Notes: generated from the sequence alone by a model not told the origin. Shown: positions 28,083 through 37,045, counted from the first letter of the stretch. The stretch is 64,000 nt of DNA from Oryzomonas sagensis (GCF_008802355.1 NZ_VZRA01000001.1:132980-196979), one strand, 5' to 3'. Translations and numbers: made by a program.

Positions 28083-28757
28083 TCAGGCCGCCCCCACGAA
28101 ATTTTCCAGCAAGCGCCGTGCAGTTGCACCATAGTTTGCCTCGGCCCGCCAGGCGGCCACCAGTTCGTCGGCACGCTCCCGGGTGGCCGAGTCCCAGGCG
28201 CACCAGGCGCGGATGATCTCTTCGGTCACCTCGGGATGGAACTGGGTGCCCCAGGCGCACGGCCCGATACGGAAAGCCTGGTGCGGGCAGGCCGGGGAAG
28301 CGGCCAGCAGGACCGCCCCAGGGGGAATGTCGAAACTGTCGTGATGCCACTGGAAGGTGCCGAGCCGGGGGGCACACCCCGTAAAGAGCCGGTCCTCCCT
28401 CCCCGCCGTTGTCAGTTCCACCTCCAGCGTCCCCAACTCCTCCCAACGGTTCGCTACCACCTTCCCCCCCATGGCCGCCGCCAGCAGTTGCCCCCCCAGG
28501 CAGATCCCCAGGTAGGGGGTGCGGTGGGCCACCATCTCCCGGATGAAGCCCTTTACCTGGGTGAGAAAGGGGTGGCGCTGATCGTCGTTGGCGCACATGG
28601 CGCCCCCCAGGACGATCACCCCCTGCGTCTCCTCCGGCGCGGGCAGCGGTTCGTTGCGGTAGGCGTGGCAGACCTTGGCCGCAATACCCATAGCCTGAAG
28701 GTGGTCAGTGATGTTGCCCGGTGGAACCTCCGGGTCGTTCTGGATGATGTGGAACAC
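28083..28757 (-). CDS. Class I glutamine amidotransferase-like protein
   Basis: A 224-residue stand-alone GATase1 protein resembling the GMP synthase amidotransferase domain. The nucleophile elbow GICLGGQLLAAAMGG and the His-Glu pair in QFHPEVTEEII complete the triad. No synthetase domain is attached. Such proteins release ammonia from glutamine or hydrolyse gamma-glutamyl amines (PuuD-like); the substrate is not clear. Its end lies within 65 bases of sppA, facing it. The polysaccharide deacetylase gene is just upstream on the same strand, with a 9-base gap. Confidence 0.85.
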   Translation of the reverse strand: MFHIIQNDPEVPPGNITDHLQAMGIAAKVCHAYRNEPLPAPEETQGVIVLGGAMCANDDQRHPFLTQVKGFIREMVAHRTPYLGICLGGQLLAAAMGGKVVANRWEELGTLEVELTTAGREDRLFTGCAPRLGTFQWHHDSFDIPPGAVLLAASPACPHQAFRIGPCAWGTQFHPEVTEEIIRAWCAWDSATRERADELVAAWRAEANYGATARRLLENFVGAA

Positions 28758-28766
28758 GCAAGCACC

Positions 28767-29582
28767 TCATTTCAGCGGATAGTCGGACATGCGAACGAAG
28801 TGGAAACCGCGACGCAGCAACTCCGGGACAGCAGCCATGATCCCCGCCCCGGTGCCGCTTTCCGGGTGGTTCATGTGGCAGATGATGATATCCCCGGGGA
28901 CGGCCTTCACCAGCGCCGCCGTAACCTTGGGGGCGCTGTAGGTCGCCCCGGCATCCCCCAGGATGCTGAAACCGGCCACCTCATGCCCCAGGGCGCCTGC
29001 GACCTCCACCGCCACCTCGTCGTAATAGGCCGTACCGGAGCGATAGAGCTTCGGCCGCTTTCCGGTGATCGCCTCGATCTTCCGGGCGTTCCGTTCGATC
29101 TCCTCCACCAACTCCCCTGCATCCTTCGTGCCCTTGATGCCGTACACCGACCGGCCGGTCACCGAGGCCGGCTTGTGCCACATACCGTGGTTTGCTATCT
29201 CGAACAGCGGGTTGGCGGCCAGGCGCTTGAACAGCTCGGGGTTGGCGTCGATCCAGCGGGCGTTGATGAAAAGGGTGGCAGGTATCCGCTCCTGCGCCAA
29301 AAAATCCATCAGCCGGGCATCGACCCCCTTGCCTTTCCCGCTGCCGCAGGCGTCAAGGGTCAGGGCGACCACCCGGTCTCGCGTATCCAGACGGGTGCGC
29401 ACGCCGCTGACCGTCTCGCCCCACTGGAGCGGCTTGCGGCCGGAGAAGCGGGCACTCACCTCCTGCTTCAAGGCATCCAGGGGAGGAGCGGGCTCCGTTG
29501 CCCACACCGGTACGGCCGACAGCAGCAGAACCGATAGGGCCGGATAAACCACCCTGATCTTTCCGAACAATAATCCCAACAT
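28767..29582 (-). CDS. Exported polysaccharide deacetylase-family protein
   Basis: A 271-residue protein with a signal peptide (VVYPALSVLLLSAVPVWA). The NodB-type motifs are present: motif 1 VALTLDACG (catalytic Asp), a modified motif 2 (EIANHGMWHKP in place of SHTxxH), and a late His in DIIICHMNHPESG. It probably de-N-acetylates a cell-wall or surface glycan in the periplasm. AAGGGGG favours the start at 29582; 29600 is possible. It may share a transcript with the amidotransferase. Confidence 0.84.
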   Translation of the reverse strand: MLGLLFGKIRVVYPALSVLLLSAVPVWATEPAPPLDALKQEVSARFSGRKPLQWGETVSGVRTRLDTRDRVVALTLDACGSGKGKGVDARLMDFLAQERIPATLFINARWIDANPELFKRLAANPLFEIANHGMWHKPASVTGRSVYGIKGTKDAGELVEEIERNARKIEAITGKRPKLYRSGTAYYDEVAVEVAGALGHEVAGFSILGDAGATYSAPKVTAALVKAVPGDIIICHMNHPESGTGAGIMAAVPELLRRGFHFVRMSDYPLK

Positions 29583-29620
29583 GATACCCCCTTGTTTCAT
29601 TAATCCTGAAGACGCAGTTA

Positions 29621-29778
29621 TTCACCACAAAGACACAAAGGGCACAAAGGATTCACCGTCCTAACGGCGAAAAGGTATTCACCCTGAAGCCGAGTCCAGC
29701 CAATTACAAAATTGTCATATAACTAACTGAAATCATCCTCTGTGTAGCTTTGTGTCCTTTGTGTCTTTGTGGTGAACT
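29621..29778. repeat. Inverted-repeat element of the CACCACAAAGACACAAAG family, no ORF
   Basis: The left end TTCACCACAAAGACACAAAG and right end (its complement, 29757-29776) are perfect 20-bp inverted repeats, and the arms extend to about 28 bases. The centre is non-coding. The arms match those around the GxxExxY gene at 49240-49692, so it looks like a non-autonomous relative. Confidence 0.82.
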
Positions 29779-29787
29779 GCCGTTTCT

Positions 29788-30936
29788 CTAGTAATGCTTC
29801 TTGACGCGCAACAGCCGCGCGGCAACCATGCCGATTCCGGCCGCGGTGATACTCAACATGGCCCCCATCTTGGCCGCCCCCTGGAGTGACGGGTCGGCGA
29901 AGGCCTCACCCGCCACGAACAGGGCCACGGTGAAGCCGGTGCCGGCGATGATGCCGGCCACCAGGAGGTCGCTGCGGTGCATCCCCCGCGGCAGGCCGAA
30001 GCCGAACCGGGTCGCCAGGCAGCCGAAACCGAAGATGCCCAGACTCTTGCCGCAGAGCAGGGCCGCCAGCACCAGCCAGGTGGCGGTCCCCAGACTGGAG
30101 AACCCGACCCCGGCATTGGCCAGGCCGAACAGGAACATCCCCACGTCCACCACCGCCTTCCATTCGTGCTCGAACCGTGCAAGGGGCGAGCGGTCGGCCG
30201 GGTCCTCCTCGAAGAGCAGCTTGGTTTCGCGGCGGCTGTGGGGCAGGAAGGGGACGATGAAGACCAGGGCCAGGGCGGGGTGGAGATGGGCGTGGTGCAG
30301 GCCGCTCCAGCTCAGGGCGCCGCCGCAGATCACGGCGGGCCAGTAGCTTGTGACCTTGAGGCGGCGCAGGCCGTAGGCGACAAGCATCCCCAGGGCGGTC
30401 AGCAGCAGCCATAACGGCGCCACCGGGTGACTGGGATCGGGGTAGAAGACGGCGATGATGGCCAGCCCCACCGCATCGTCGGCCACGGCCAGAAGGAGCA
30501 GATAGGAGACGGCCGGGTGAGCCGCGCCGAAGACGGCCCGGGCTACCAGCCAGGCCAGGGCGATATCCGTGGCCGTGGGGATGCCCCACCCGTTGCGCAA
30601 CTCCGGCCCGCCCACCAGGGCGTTCAGCCCCAGGTAGACCGCCACCGGCCCCAGCACGCCCCCCATGGTGCCCAGAAGCGGGTTGACGGCCCGGGAGGGG
30701 GGATTGAGGGCGCCCCCCGGCAGGCAACTCTGGGTGATCTCCACCGCGGCGATGCCGAAGAAGAGCACCATGAACAGTTCGTTGGTGATGAAGTGGAAGG
30801 TGAGCCCCCCTGCAAGCGGCTGGTGCAGGAAGGCGTAATACCCGGCCGGGGCCAGGTTGGCCCAGGCAAGGGCAACCGCCACGCCGGTGAGCATGGGCAC
30901 GGAAAATTCCAGCAGCAGGTTGAGGCGTCGTTTCAT
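29788..30936 (-). CDS. nhaA: Na+/H+ antiporter NhaA
   Basis: A 382-residue inner-membrane antiporter with about 12 spans that swaps Na+ for 2 H+ in alkaline or salty conditions. The start at 30936 (MKRRLNLLLEFSVPMLTG) gives a normal NhaA length. The double-Asp ion site is seen in LLLAVADDAVGLAIIAVFY. The GIPTATDIALA segment matches the unwound TM4 region. It stands alone; a hairpin-repeat element follows its end. Confidence 0.92.
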   Translation of the reverse strand: MKRRLNLLLEFSVPMLTGVAVALAWANLAPAGYYAFLHQPLAGGLTFHFITNELFMVLFFGIAAVEITQSCLPGGALNPPSRAVNPLLGTMGGVLGPVAVYLGLNALVGGPELRNGWGIPTATDIALAWLVARAVFGAAHPAVSYLLLLAVADDAVGLAIIAVFYPDPSHPVAPLWLLLTALGMLVAYGLRRLKVTSYWPAVICGGALSWSGLHHAHLHPALALVFIVPFLPHSRRETKLLFEEDPADRSPLARFEHEWKAVVDVGMFLFGLANAGVGFSSLGTATWLVLAALLCGKSLGIFGFGCLATRFGFGLPRGMHRSDLLVAGIIAGTGFTVALFVAGEAFADPSLQGAAKMGAMLSITAAGIGMVAARLLRVKKHY

Positions 30937-31069
30937 GGGGCTGTCCGAGATTTGATCGGCAGAGTGTAGCACCCTTTGGGCGGGGTGTGAAGTGATGCCT
31001 GCTCTTTCTTGTTGACCTGTGCGGTGAAGCGGATATGATTTGAAGAGATCAAAGGAATGAGGAGAACCC

Positions 31070-32395
31070 GTGCCCAAAAAACTGCCCAAAATGCTGTACG
31101 CCGATGAAAAAGGCAATATCTACGATCACCCCGAACTGTGCATGGCCGGGATGAACGGCACCGTACCGGTGCTGCCCGAGGATGTTGAGTTGATCCCGCT
31201 GCCCGAGGACAGCCGGATGTTCACCATGCCCGCCATGCCGCCCATCGCCTGGGACGAGCGCAAGAAGAGCTTCGTCACCCTGGACAGCGTCAGGGAGGGG
31301 AAGCGGACGCGGCGCATCCAGGCGGTCTCCGCCTTCATGGCCCCCGGCTACGTGCGCACCCTGCTGCCGGCCTGCGACTATTCCCGCAAGGCGGTCCAAC
31401 TGCCGCTCTGGTCCTACACCGCCGTGGGGTGGGATGAGGAGCGGGACTGTTTCGTGGTGGCCGCGTCCAAGGTGGACAGCAACAGCAACTGGAACCCGGT
31501 CAACTACGACGACCGCACCCTCGACCCGCTGGTGCGCCAACGGCTGGCGGAGATGCCGGGCAACCGCCTGCTGGAGCAGTTGTCCCGCTGCGCCCTGGAC
31601 TATCACTGCTTTGCCGCGAAAAACCTCTTCTATCGCCGCTGGGAAGCGCCGTTGCCCACCTCGCCGGTCTGCAACTCGGCCTGCCTGGGGTGCATCAGCC
31701 TGCAACCGTCCGAATGCTGCCCGTCCAACCACGAGCGCATCGGCTTTGTGCCGACCCCGGAAGAGATCTGCCAGATCGCCCTCCCCCACCTGGAACAGGC
31801 CGAACAGGCCATCGTCTCCTACGGCCAGGGGTGCGAAGGGGACCCGATCCTCCAGGCCGACACCATCGCCGAGGCGACGCGACGCCTGAAAAAGGCCACC
31901 AGCCGCGGCACAATCAACTTCAACTCCAACGGCTCCATCCCGGAGCGGGTGCAGCTTCTGTGCGACGCGGGCATGGACTCCTTCCGCTTCTCCATGAACT
32001 CGGTGCGGGAAGAGCTGTACAACCGCTACTACCGTCCCAAGGGGTACAGCTTCGGGGACGTGCTCCGCTCCGTGGCCATCGCCAAGCAGGCGGGCCGTTT
32101 CACCATGATCAACTACCTGGTCTCCCCCGGCGTCAGCGACGCCCCGGAAGAGGTGGAGGCGCTGCTGCGCTTCGTGGGCGACACCGGCATCGACATGATC
32201 CAGATGCGCAACCTGTCCATCGACCCGGATTTTTACAATAAAGAGATGGGGGTAGAGGGCAAGGGGATCGGCATGTATCGGCTGTTGGAGCGGTTGAAGC
32301 GGGAATTTCCCCGGTTGCAGTTTGGGTACTACAATAGGACCAAGGAGAATTTCTTTCCGGAGGGATTTGAGCAGGGGTGGCCGATCAAGGGATAG
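31070..32395 (+). CDS. Radical SAM protein of unknown substrate
   Basis: A 441-residue protein. The GTG start at 31070 has GAGGAG 6 bases upstream. The first 190 residues are a unique N-terminal domain. The cluster motif CNSACLGC (CX3CX2C) begins near residue 204 and is followed by LQPSECCPS, a second Cys pair. The SAM-binding GE-like segment is SYGQGCEGDPIL, as in related Geobacter proteins. It should cleave SAM to a 5'-deoxyadenosyl radical; the substrate and product are unknown. It is a single gene with no obvious peptide partner nearby. Confidence 0.85.
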   Translation: MPKKLPKMLYADEKGNIYDHPELCMAGMNGTVPVLPEDVELIPLPEDSRMFTMPAMPPIAWDERKKSFVTLDSVREGKRTRRIQAVSAFMAPGYVRTLLPACDYSRKAVQLPLWSYTAVGWDEERDCFVVAASKVDSNSNWNPVNYDDRTLDPLVRQRLAEMPGNRLLEQLSRCALDYHCFAAKNLFYRRWEAPLPTSPVCNSACLGCISLQPSECCPSNHERIGFVPTPEEICQIALPHLEQAEQAIVSYGQGCEGDPILQADTIAEATRRLKKATSRGTINFNSNGSIPERVQLLCDAGMDSFRFSMNSVREELYNRYYRPKGYSFGDVLRSVAIAKQAGRFTMINYLVSPGVSDAPEEVEALLRFVGDTGIDMIQMRNLSIDPDFYNKEMGVEGKGIGMYRLLERLKREFPRLQFGYYNRTKENFFPEGFEQGWPIKG

Positions 32396-32419
32396 GAAAA
32401 GGGGAGACTCAAAGGGGCG

Positions 32420-32441
32420 GGTCTACATTTGAAAGTAGACC
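32420..32441. repeat. REP-like hairpin GGTCTAC/GTAGACC
   Basis: GGTCTAC and GTAGACC flank an 8-base loop between the convergent radical SAM and winged-helix genes. It may be a REP-type unit or the shared transcript end. It lacks a T-run. Confidence 0.5.
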
Positions 32442-32460
32442 TGACTCGCTATCCCCCCAA

Positions 32461-32820
32461 TCAGGCGGCGAGCCGCAACGTCGTCGCTATCTCATTCCAG
32501 GGGACAAAAATTCGTTTCTGCTCATCGCGCTCAACAAGCCCGACAAGCTCCAACACCTTTATGTCGTCGTACACATTCTTGTAGCTTCGGTTGAGGAGCT
32601 TCGCCAGCGCGTTAATACTCATTGCGCCGGCTTTATGCAGCGTTTCCAGCAACACAAGGCGTTTCGGCGTGATATACCGCAGGAGCGTTTTAAAATCGTT
32701 GAAGTAAATCCGTTCGATAGGCTGCTCGGGGAAAATTCCCTGATCGAACTGCCTCAAAATGTTTCTGGTCTCCTCTGCCGACTCTTTCATATCCTTTATA
32801 CCGATTTTCAGATCTCTCAT
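32461..32820 (-). CDS. Winged-helix DNA-binding protein (antitoxin-like)
   Basis: A 119-residue protein. Residues 45-105 form a winged helix (TPKRLVLLETLHKAGAMSINALAKLLNRSYKNVYDDIKVLELVGLVER). It is of the type that is often annotated as the HVO_A0114-family antitoxin, usually paired with a small DUF6516 toxin. No intact partner can be seen within 200 bases upstream or downstream. It may be an orphan regulator, or what remains of a TA locus at the edge of the AT-rich island. Confidence 0.7.
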   Translation of the reverse strand: MRDLKIGIKDMKESAEETRNILRQFDQGIFPEQPIERIYFNDFKTLLRYITPKRLVLLETLHKAGAMSINALAKLLNRSYKNVYDDIKVLELVGLVERDEQKRIFVPWNEIATTLRLAA

Positions 32821-33012
32821 ACGGTGATTCCCCTTTCCCCGCTCATAAGGCCCGTGAGGTCAGGCTTCCAAGATGCCAAACTTGGTTCAGAATAGGCTTT
32901 CAAGGGTCCAATCAGTGTCGCCAAAGTGGCGAATTTTGCATGTTGATAACTATAGGCCGGACTTTCAACTTATCTACTTTGAAGTCTGATCTAACTGACT
33001 TCATTCTATAAT

Positions 33013-35310
33013 CTATTGAATCTCAATGAATTTATGAGCAATTGCATTTTGAAAAAGATTACATACCCCATATGACTTATTTCCAAGTATCTCAACTCTA
33101 TATCTCGCTCTAGTTATTGCGACATATAATCTATTATGAGCAGTATATGTCAAATAATGAATGCTATCCTCTGTCATAGCTTTATTAGTTGGTGGGACCC
33201 TTCCATCATCAACTCCAATTAAAATAACACCATCAAATTCTAAGCCTCCTACATAGTCAGGAGCGCCCAAAACAAACCGTCCAGACTTTTTCGCCTTGTT
33301 GACCACCTCCATGTCACCACGATTTTTCAACAATTCAACTGGCTTATTATGCTCAACTGCATAATTCTTAACCATGTTGAAAATTTCGGTAGAAAAAGGC
33401 ACCAGCAAGACATCTGATTTTTGTGATGACATCGCGTCAACAATATTTTCTGCATGCTTGAAAGCATTCTCAATCATTTCATCATCTGTCGTGAATAAAT
33501 AGTACTGAGGTAATTCAGATTTTCTTTCTTCCGCTTCTGTAAAAGTACTTGTTGCTAATTCCAAAGGATTATAAAAATTTGTAAACAATGAAGCTCCAGA
33601 CGATGTAACAGAAAACGCAAGATTAACAATATCTGGTGAACATCTAAAAACAGCTTTAACATTTGTTTCTATTGCTGATTTATCATGTTTCAATATTTCT
33701 TTGCAATATTTGCTCGATGATATACCTCTATCACCTGTTGCTTGTGATGTATCAAGGGAGAATATTATATTATTTATTTTTACATCTTTTATAAGGTGGT
33801 GAAAAACTGATAGTTCATTAATATTGAATAAATGAGTTTCATCTATAAATATACTATCAAAACCTTCTTTTTCCTTTATCCTGCGCCAAATGGGTGTGTC
33901 AAGATGCCCAATTGCCGTCAAAATAACATCGTCAGTATCATATTGACTTATTTTATTGAGCATTTTTCGATATTTAGTAAAAATCATAAAAACAAAGCCG
34001 ATATCATATTCATTATTAAGTGGCAGCCCATATTGAATACGTTCTAACTTTTTATACCGCTCCAAATCTTCATCTGCACGACCCTTTATCATGATCGAGA
34101 TTTCATGTTGTAACATTTCACAGATATTCCATGGACTTTCTTTCTCTAAAAAGATTGCAAACTCATTTGATAATATTTTTTTATAGGTTGTAAAGTCATT
34201 AGACATAGCTTCATCGAATGCTTGAACAATATATAAGAGCTGAGCGTCTTTTGAATCCATTGCATCCCGATCAATCAATTCTGTTTCAGATATATTCACT
34301 CGAATATTATTAACACACCATTCATGCAGTGTAGTTACAGTAACACCAACTATATATTCAGTATTAGATTCGCACAGGTATTTACTTGCATCGTTTCCAA
34401 CAAATATATCCTCTATTGTTTTCTTTGTTGAATTACTATGAGTAATAAATAATGAGTGATGCTCCTGACTCAATTTTTCGCATTCAATTAAATTATTTAT
34501 GCATTTCAATATTAGACTCAATGTCTTCCCAGTTCCAGCAGGACCCTCAATCTTTTCAGGGCCACTGACTGCCCGCTTTACAAACGCTTTCTGGGCGACT
34601 GTCAATATTTCTAGCCAATTACTAAATCCAAGCGAAGTAACACCAATAGGCCTATCTATATTATCCAATTTAGTGACACAAAAAGAGGATATTTCTGGCT
34701 GCTGAAGACTAGCTTGCCTTAATTCGTCCAGCTTCAGATATGCTTGATTTAGACATGTAATTGCTTTTCTATAATTCGTTGTTGGAGCTTCTTCATTTTT
34801 ACCTGCTCCGTCATCAGTGCTCAATTTATATACAAGCAAAAACATGTTGCCAATATCTCTTCTTTCAGCCCTTCTTTTGTCTGGACTTTCTTCAATAACG
34901 ATTCTTGGTGGAGCGCTAGAGGTCGTAAACGGGAACGGAAAGATAACAGATTTGGTTGAATCCTGAATGTGCCTTTCTGTCATTGGGTGAGCTAATTTAT
35001 TCCAATATCTAAGGGCAAATCTAACGGTTTTTTGGAACAAAATTATTACATCTTTATTTGACTTGTTATCAAATATTCTACTTTCACCTAAATCAAAAAC
35101 AAGGTACTTAGTCGATTTTTTTGTATTACTTAAAAAATAAACACCATCATCAACGTAAATAAGAGCTACTTTTATATCAAACTGGTTATATTTAGTCCCA
35201 CCAGTGAGCACATCAACCAATTGATTTGCTTGGTCGAAGTCAATTGACTGTAATGTGCGATTAGAGGCTATTTGATCAGCAGCTTCATCACCCACAACTA
35301 TATACTTCAT
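33013..35310 (-). CDS. Superfamily 1 (UvrD-like) helicase of an unrecognised two-gene system
   Basis: A 765-residue protein. The N-terminal 240 residues match nothing I know. The SF1 core begins with Walker A GPAGTGKT at 256-263, Walker B FIDETH near 490, motif III-like IFSLDTSQATGDRG near 517, and motif VI VAITRARYRVEILG near the end. The lone helicase lacks the long 2B insert and nuclease domain of AddA or RecB. It is AT-rich (about one-third GC in a GC-rich neighbourhood), which suggests recent transfer. It overlaps the upstream gene by 4 bases (ATGA), so the two are made together. A phage-defence role is inferred from context. Confidence 0.85.
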   Translation of the reverse strand: MKYIVVGDEAADQIASNRTLQSIDFDQANQLVDVLTGGTKYNQFDIKVALIYVDDGVYFLSNTKKSTKYLVFDLGESRIFDNKSNKDVIILFQKTVRFALRYWNKLAHPMTERHIQDSTKSVIFPFPFTTSSAPPRIVIEESPDKRRAERRDIGNMFLLVYKLSTDDGAGKNEEAPTTNYRKAITCLNQAYLKLDELRQASLQQPEISSFCVTKLDNIDRPIGVTSLGFSNWLEILTVAQKAFVKRAVSGPEKIEGPAGTGKTLSLILKCINNLIECEKLSQEHHSLFITHSNSTKKTIEDIFVGNDASKYLCESNTEYIVGVTVTTLHEWCVNNIRVNISETELIDRDAMDSKDAQLLYIVQAFDEAMSNDFTTYKKILSNEFAIFLEKESPWNICEMLQHEISIMIKGRADEDLERYKKLERIQYGLPLNNEYDIGFVFMIFTKYRKMLNKISQYDTDDVILTAIGHLDTPIWRRIKEKEGFDSIFIDETHLFNINELSVFHHLIKDVKINNIIFSLDTSQATGDRGISSSKYCKEILKHDKSAIETNVKAVFRCSPDIVNLAFSVTSSGASLFTNFYNPLELATSTFTEAEERKSELPQYYLFTTDDEMIENAFKHAENIVDAMSSQKSDVLLVPFSTEIFNMVKNYAVEHNKPVELLKNRGDMEVVNKAKKSGRFVLGAPDYVGGLEFDGVILIGVDDGRVPPTNKAMTEDSIHYLTYTAHNRLYVAITRARYRVEILGNKSYGVCNLFQNAIAHKFIEIQ

Positions 35311-36167
35311 AACGCCTCCATATCGTGAACAATAAAGTGATTGGCAATCGACGCAATATGTTCAGAATCAGTATCTTTTACACCAATTCTGCAAAAAGTA
35401 GTACCAAAGCATTGCATAATATGTTCTATATAAGGAGATTTCATTTGCGAAATTGGCATAACATAGTCTGTGTTAGAAAATGACATTTTATTATCATATA
35501 ATTTATTTTTGCTGACTAAATAGTCGTATTCTGCCTTGGATAAACCATTTGCCATCTTAGTTGCCAATTCATTTGGCAACCAGTTAATTTCTCTTAACAA
35601 TACCACATAGCCCGTATCAATTGATTCTGAACCTATTCCAGGTATATAATAATAACCATTGAGTTTGTGCTTTACCAGATCATTGATTATTGCATCTCTA
35701 ATTTTAGAATTAGAATTAATCAGTTCAAGAAATTTGTTTTTGTTAAATTTAACAGATAAAGCATCAATTATATCTAATTGTGATAGTAAATATAAATATC
35801 GTTCTCTTTGTTTTTTATTATTAATATCAATAATTATTTTATCATACACTACCCTAGCAGGTATTGTATCTAATATTGAATTAGATAAATTCATGTTAGT
35901 CAATATATTATTCATTTCATTACGGATTTGATTTATTATTTTAGGTAATATAATGCTATTAAAATCAACATAAATCCAATCACTCATATTAATTATTGGC
36001 AAGTAATTATATAAATTAACCTTACTATGTGCTATATCACAACGAGCAGTTATTATAAGCCCATACACTTGGCAATGGCTATATTCTTCTGCCACAGCAC
36101 CTGTAAAAATAAGCCCTTGATGTAATTTATTATCTTGTGGAAGCGAAATTATCTCATTTTTTATCAT
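35307..36167 (-). CDS. Unknown protein encoded with the SF1 helicase
   Basis: A 286-residue protein, first of the helicase two-gene unit. No known domain is recognised. The opening segment (HQGLIFTGAVAEEYSHCQVYG, then LIITARCDIAHSK) is reminiscent of a loose group of accessory-island proteins with a T-x-x-CD-[IL] motif near residue 40. The middle is helical with poly-Asn tracts (about 80-160). A Cys-containing C-terminus follows (MQCFGTTFCRIGVKDTDSEH). No signal peptide or membrane segment. Base composition is as low in GC as the helicase. It might supply nuclease or sensor activity. Confidence 0.7.
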   Translation of the reverse strand: MIKNEIISLPQDNKLHQGLIFTGAVAEEYSHCQVYGLIITARCDIAHSKVNLYNYLPIINMSDWIYVDFNSIILPKIINQIRNEMNNILTNMNLSNSILDTIPARVVYDKIIIDINNKKQRERYLYLLSQLDIIDALSVKFNKNKFLELINSNSKIRDAIINDLVKHKLNGYYYIPGIGSESIDTGYVVLLREINWLPNELATKMANGLSKAEYDYLVSKNKLYDNKMSFSNTDYVMPISQMKSPYIEHIMQCFGTTFCRIGVKDTDSEHIASIANHFIVHDMEAL

Positions 36168-36405
36168 TGGATATCGTAGCCTACTAGCTTAATATAATTA
36201 ACCAAATGCACTCTTTAAAAGAGAGAAGAACAGTGACGGCTTCGACTTCATGCCATATGCATCCCCATATTTAAACACTCATATGTTCAGGAGATGTTCC
36301 GGGACAGGCTTGCACCTTTGCATTCATACAACCCTAGGAAGAACATCGGCGTCAGGTTCCCATTCTCCACAAACAACTTCATACCGCCGCCGGTGCGATC
36401 CTTCA

Positions 36406-36652
36406 CGCCCTTCTACACCCCGCAAAACCAAATTTCAACGTAAAACCAGAGTGTTAAAAAAATTACCATAAAAAGGCCAATCCCCTATTTCATTGAAATT
36501 AAACAATAAAAGGCTCACGAATCTCACCCAGCCACCTCCCATTGCATCATTTTGATACAAAAAAAAACCGGAAAATATCCGGGCTTGTGGGTGCCTTTTT
36601 CAAAAAGAAGCAAGGGGGTCAAAGCTCCAAATATCAAATTTGAATTTTGGAG
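36406..36652. repeat. Left copy of nested direct repeats around higBA
   Basis: R1 (36406-36606) recurs at 37516-37714 with conserved outer parts and a diverged centre. R2 (36612-36651) recurs at 37385-37424 and forms a CTCCAAA/TTTGGAG hairpin. R1 includes a second copy of the phoU terminator at about 36557-36587. The 36168-36763 stretch holds these repeats and the higB promoter, and no convincing gene. Confidence 0.8.
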
Positions 36653-36728
36653 ACCTACCCCTCCCGCCTTTCACAGAAATTGCGTGGCGCGTCAACAGCG
36701 CGGAGAGAATCCGTGACAAGAATTTAAC

Positions 36729-36757
36729 TTGCCGAGTGTAAACATTTTGTTTATACT
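36729..36757 (+). promoter_or_regulatory. higBA promoter and operator palindrome
   Basis: TTGCCG (36729-36734), a 17-base spacer and TATACT (36752-36757) form the promoter. The palindrome GTGTAAAC-N5-GTTTATAC (36736-36756) covers the spacer and -10, an ideal HigA autorepression site. The predicted start falls at about the higB ATG (36764), implying a leaderless message. Confidence 0.78.
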
Positions 36758-36763
36758 GCATCC

Positions 36764-37045
36764 ATGATTAAGACCTTTGCCGACAAAGCAACCGAACGGT
36801 TCTTTGAATCCGGGAAGTCGAAAAGGCTACCGCCAGGCATTGTCACCCGTGCGGCCATGCGGTTGAACCAGCTCGACAATGCCACGGTGGTCGAGGACTT
36901 ACGGATGCCGCCGTCAAACCACCTTGAAACGCTTTCGGGAGACAGAAAAGGTCAGTGGAGCGTCAAGATAAACGACCAATGGCGGGTATGTTTCACCTTC
37001 GCCGAGGGTCATGCGTATGACGTAGAGATCACCGATTATCACTAG
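36764..37045 (+). CDS. higB: HigB toxin (RelE-superfamily mRNA interferase)
   Basis: A 93-residue HigB-type toxin. Family marks include the opening IKTFADKATERFFESGKSKR, the central PPSNHLETLSGDRKGQWSVKINDQWRVCF and the final YDVEITDYH, where the C-terminal His is part of the active site. It should cleave ribosome-bound mRNA. It precedes higA, the reverse of most TA orders and standard for hig loci. The ATG coincides with the predicted transcript start. Confidence 0.93.
   Translation: MIKTFADKATERFFESGKSKRLPPGIVTRAAMRLNQLDNATVVEDLRMPPSNHLETLSGDRKGQWSVKINDQWRVCFTFAEGHAYDVEITDYH

Noticed and set aside
29621-29778. Reading the CACAAAGACACAAAG tracts as a CRISPR array
   Set aside because: Only two arms in inverted orientation, no regular direct repeats with unique spacers, no cas genes in the window.
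32918-32932. TCGCCA-AAG-TGGCGA hairpin as an intrinsic terminator
   Set aside because: The stem is only 6 bp and the T content after it is weak. No plus-strand gene ends nearby. Kept only as a possible operator.
33013-36167. Calling the helicase pair Gabija
   Set aside because: Gabija has an OLD-type ATPase/TOPRIM nuclease (GajA) beside its UvrD-like GajB. The partner here has no Walker A or TOPRIM signature and is far smaller.
36290-36408. Minus-strand open stretch (KDRTGGGMKLFVENGNL...) that reads like a protein C-terminus
   Set aside because: Only about 38 codons between a stop and a stop, no start or ribosome site. It may be a pseudogene scrap joined to R1, but there is not enough to name it.
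36250-36471. 73-codon plus-strand ORF in the gap after the helicase system
   Set aside because: It runs into the direct repeat R1, is rich in Arg/Ser/Pro/Thr in a shadow-like manner, has no ribosome site and no recognisable domain.
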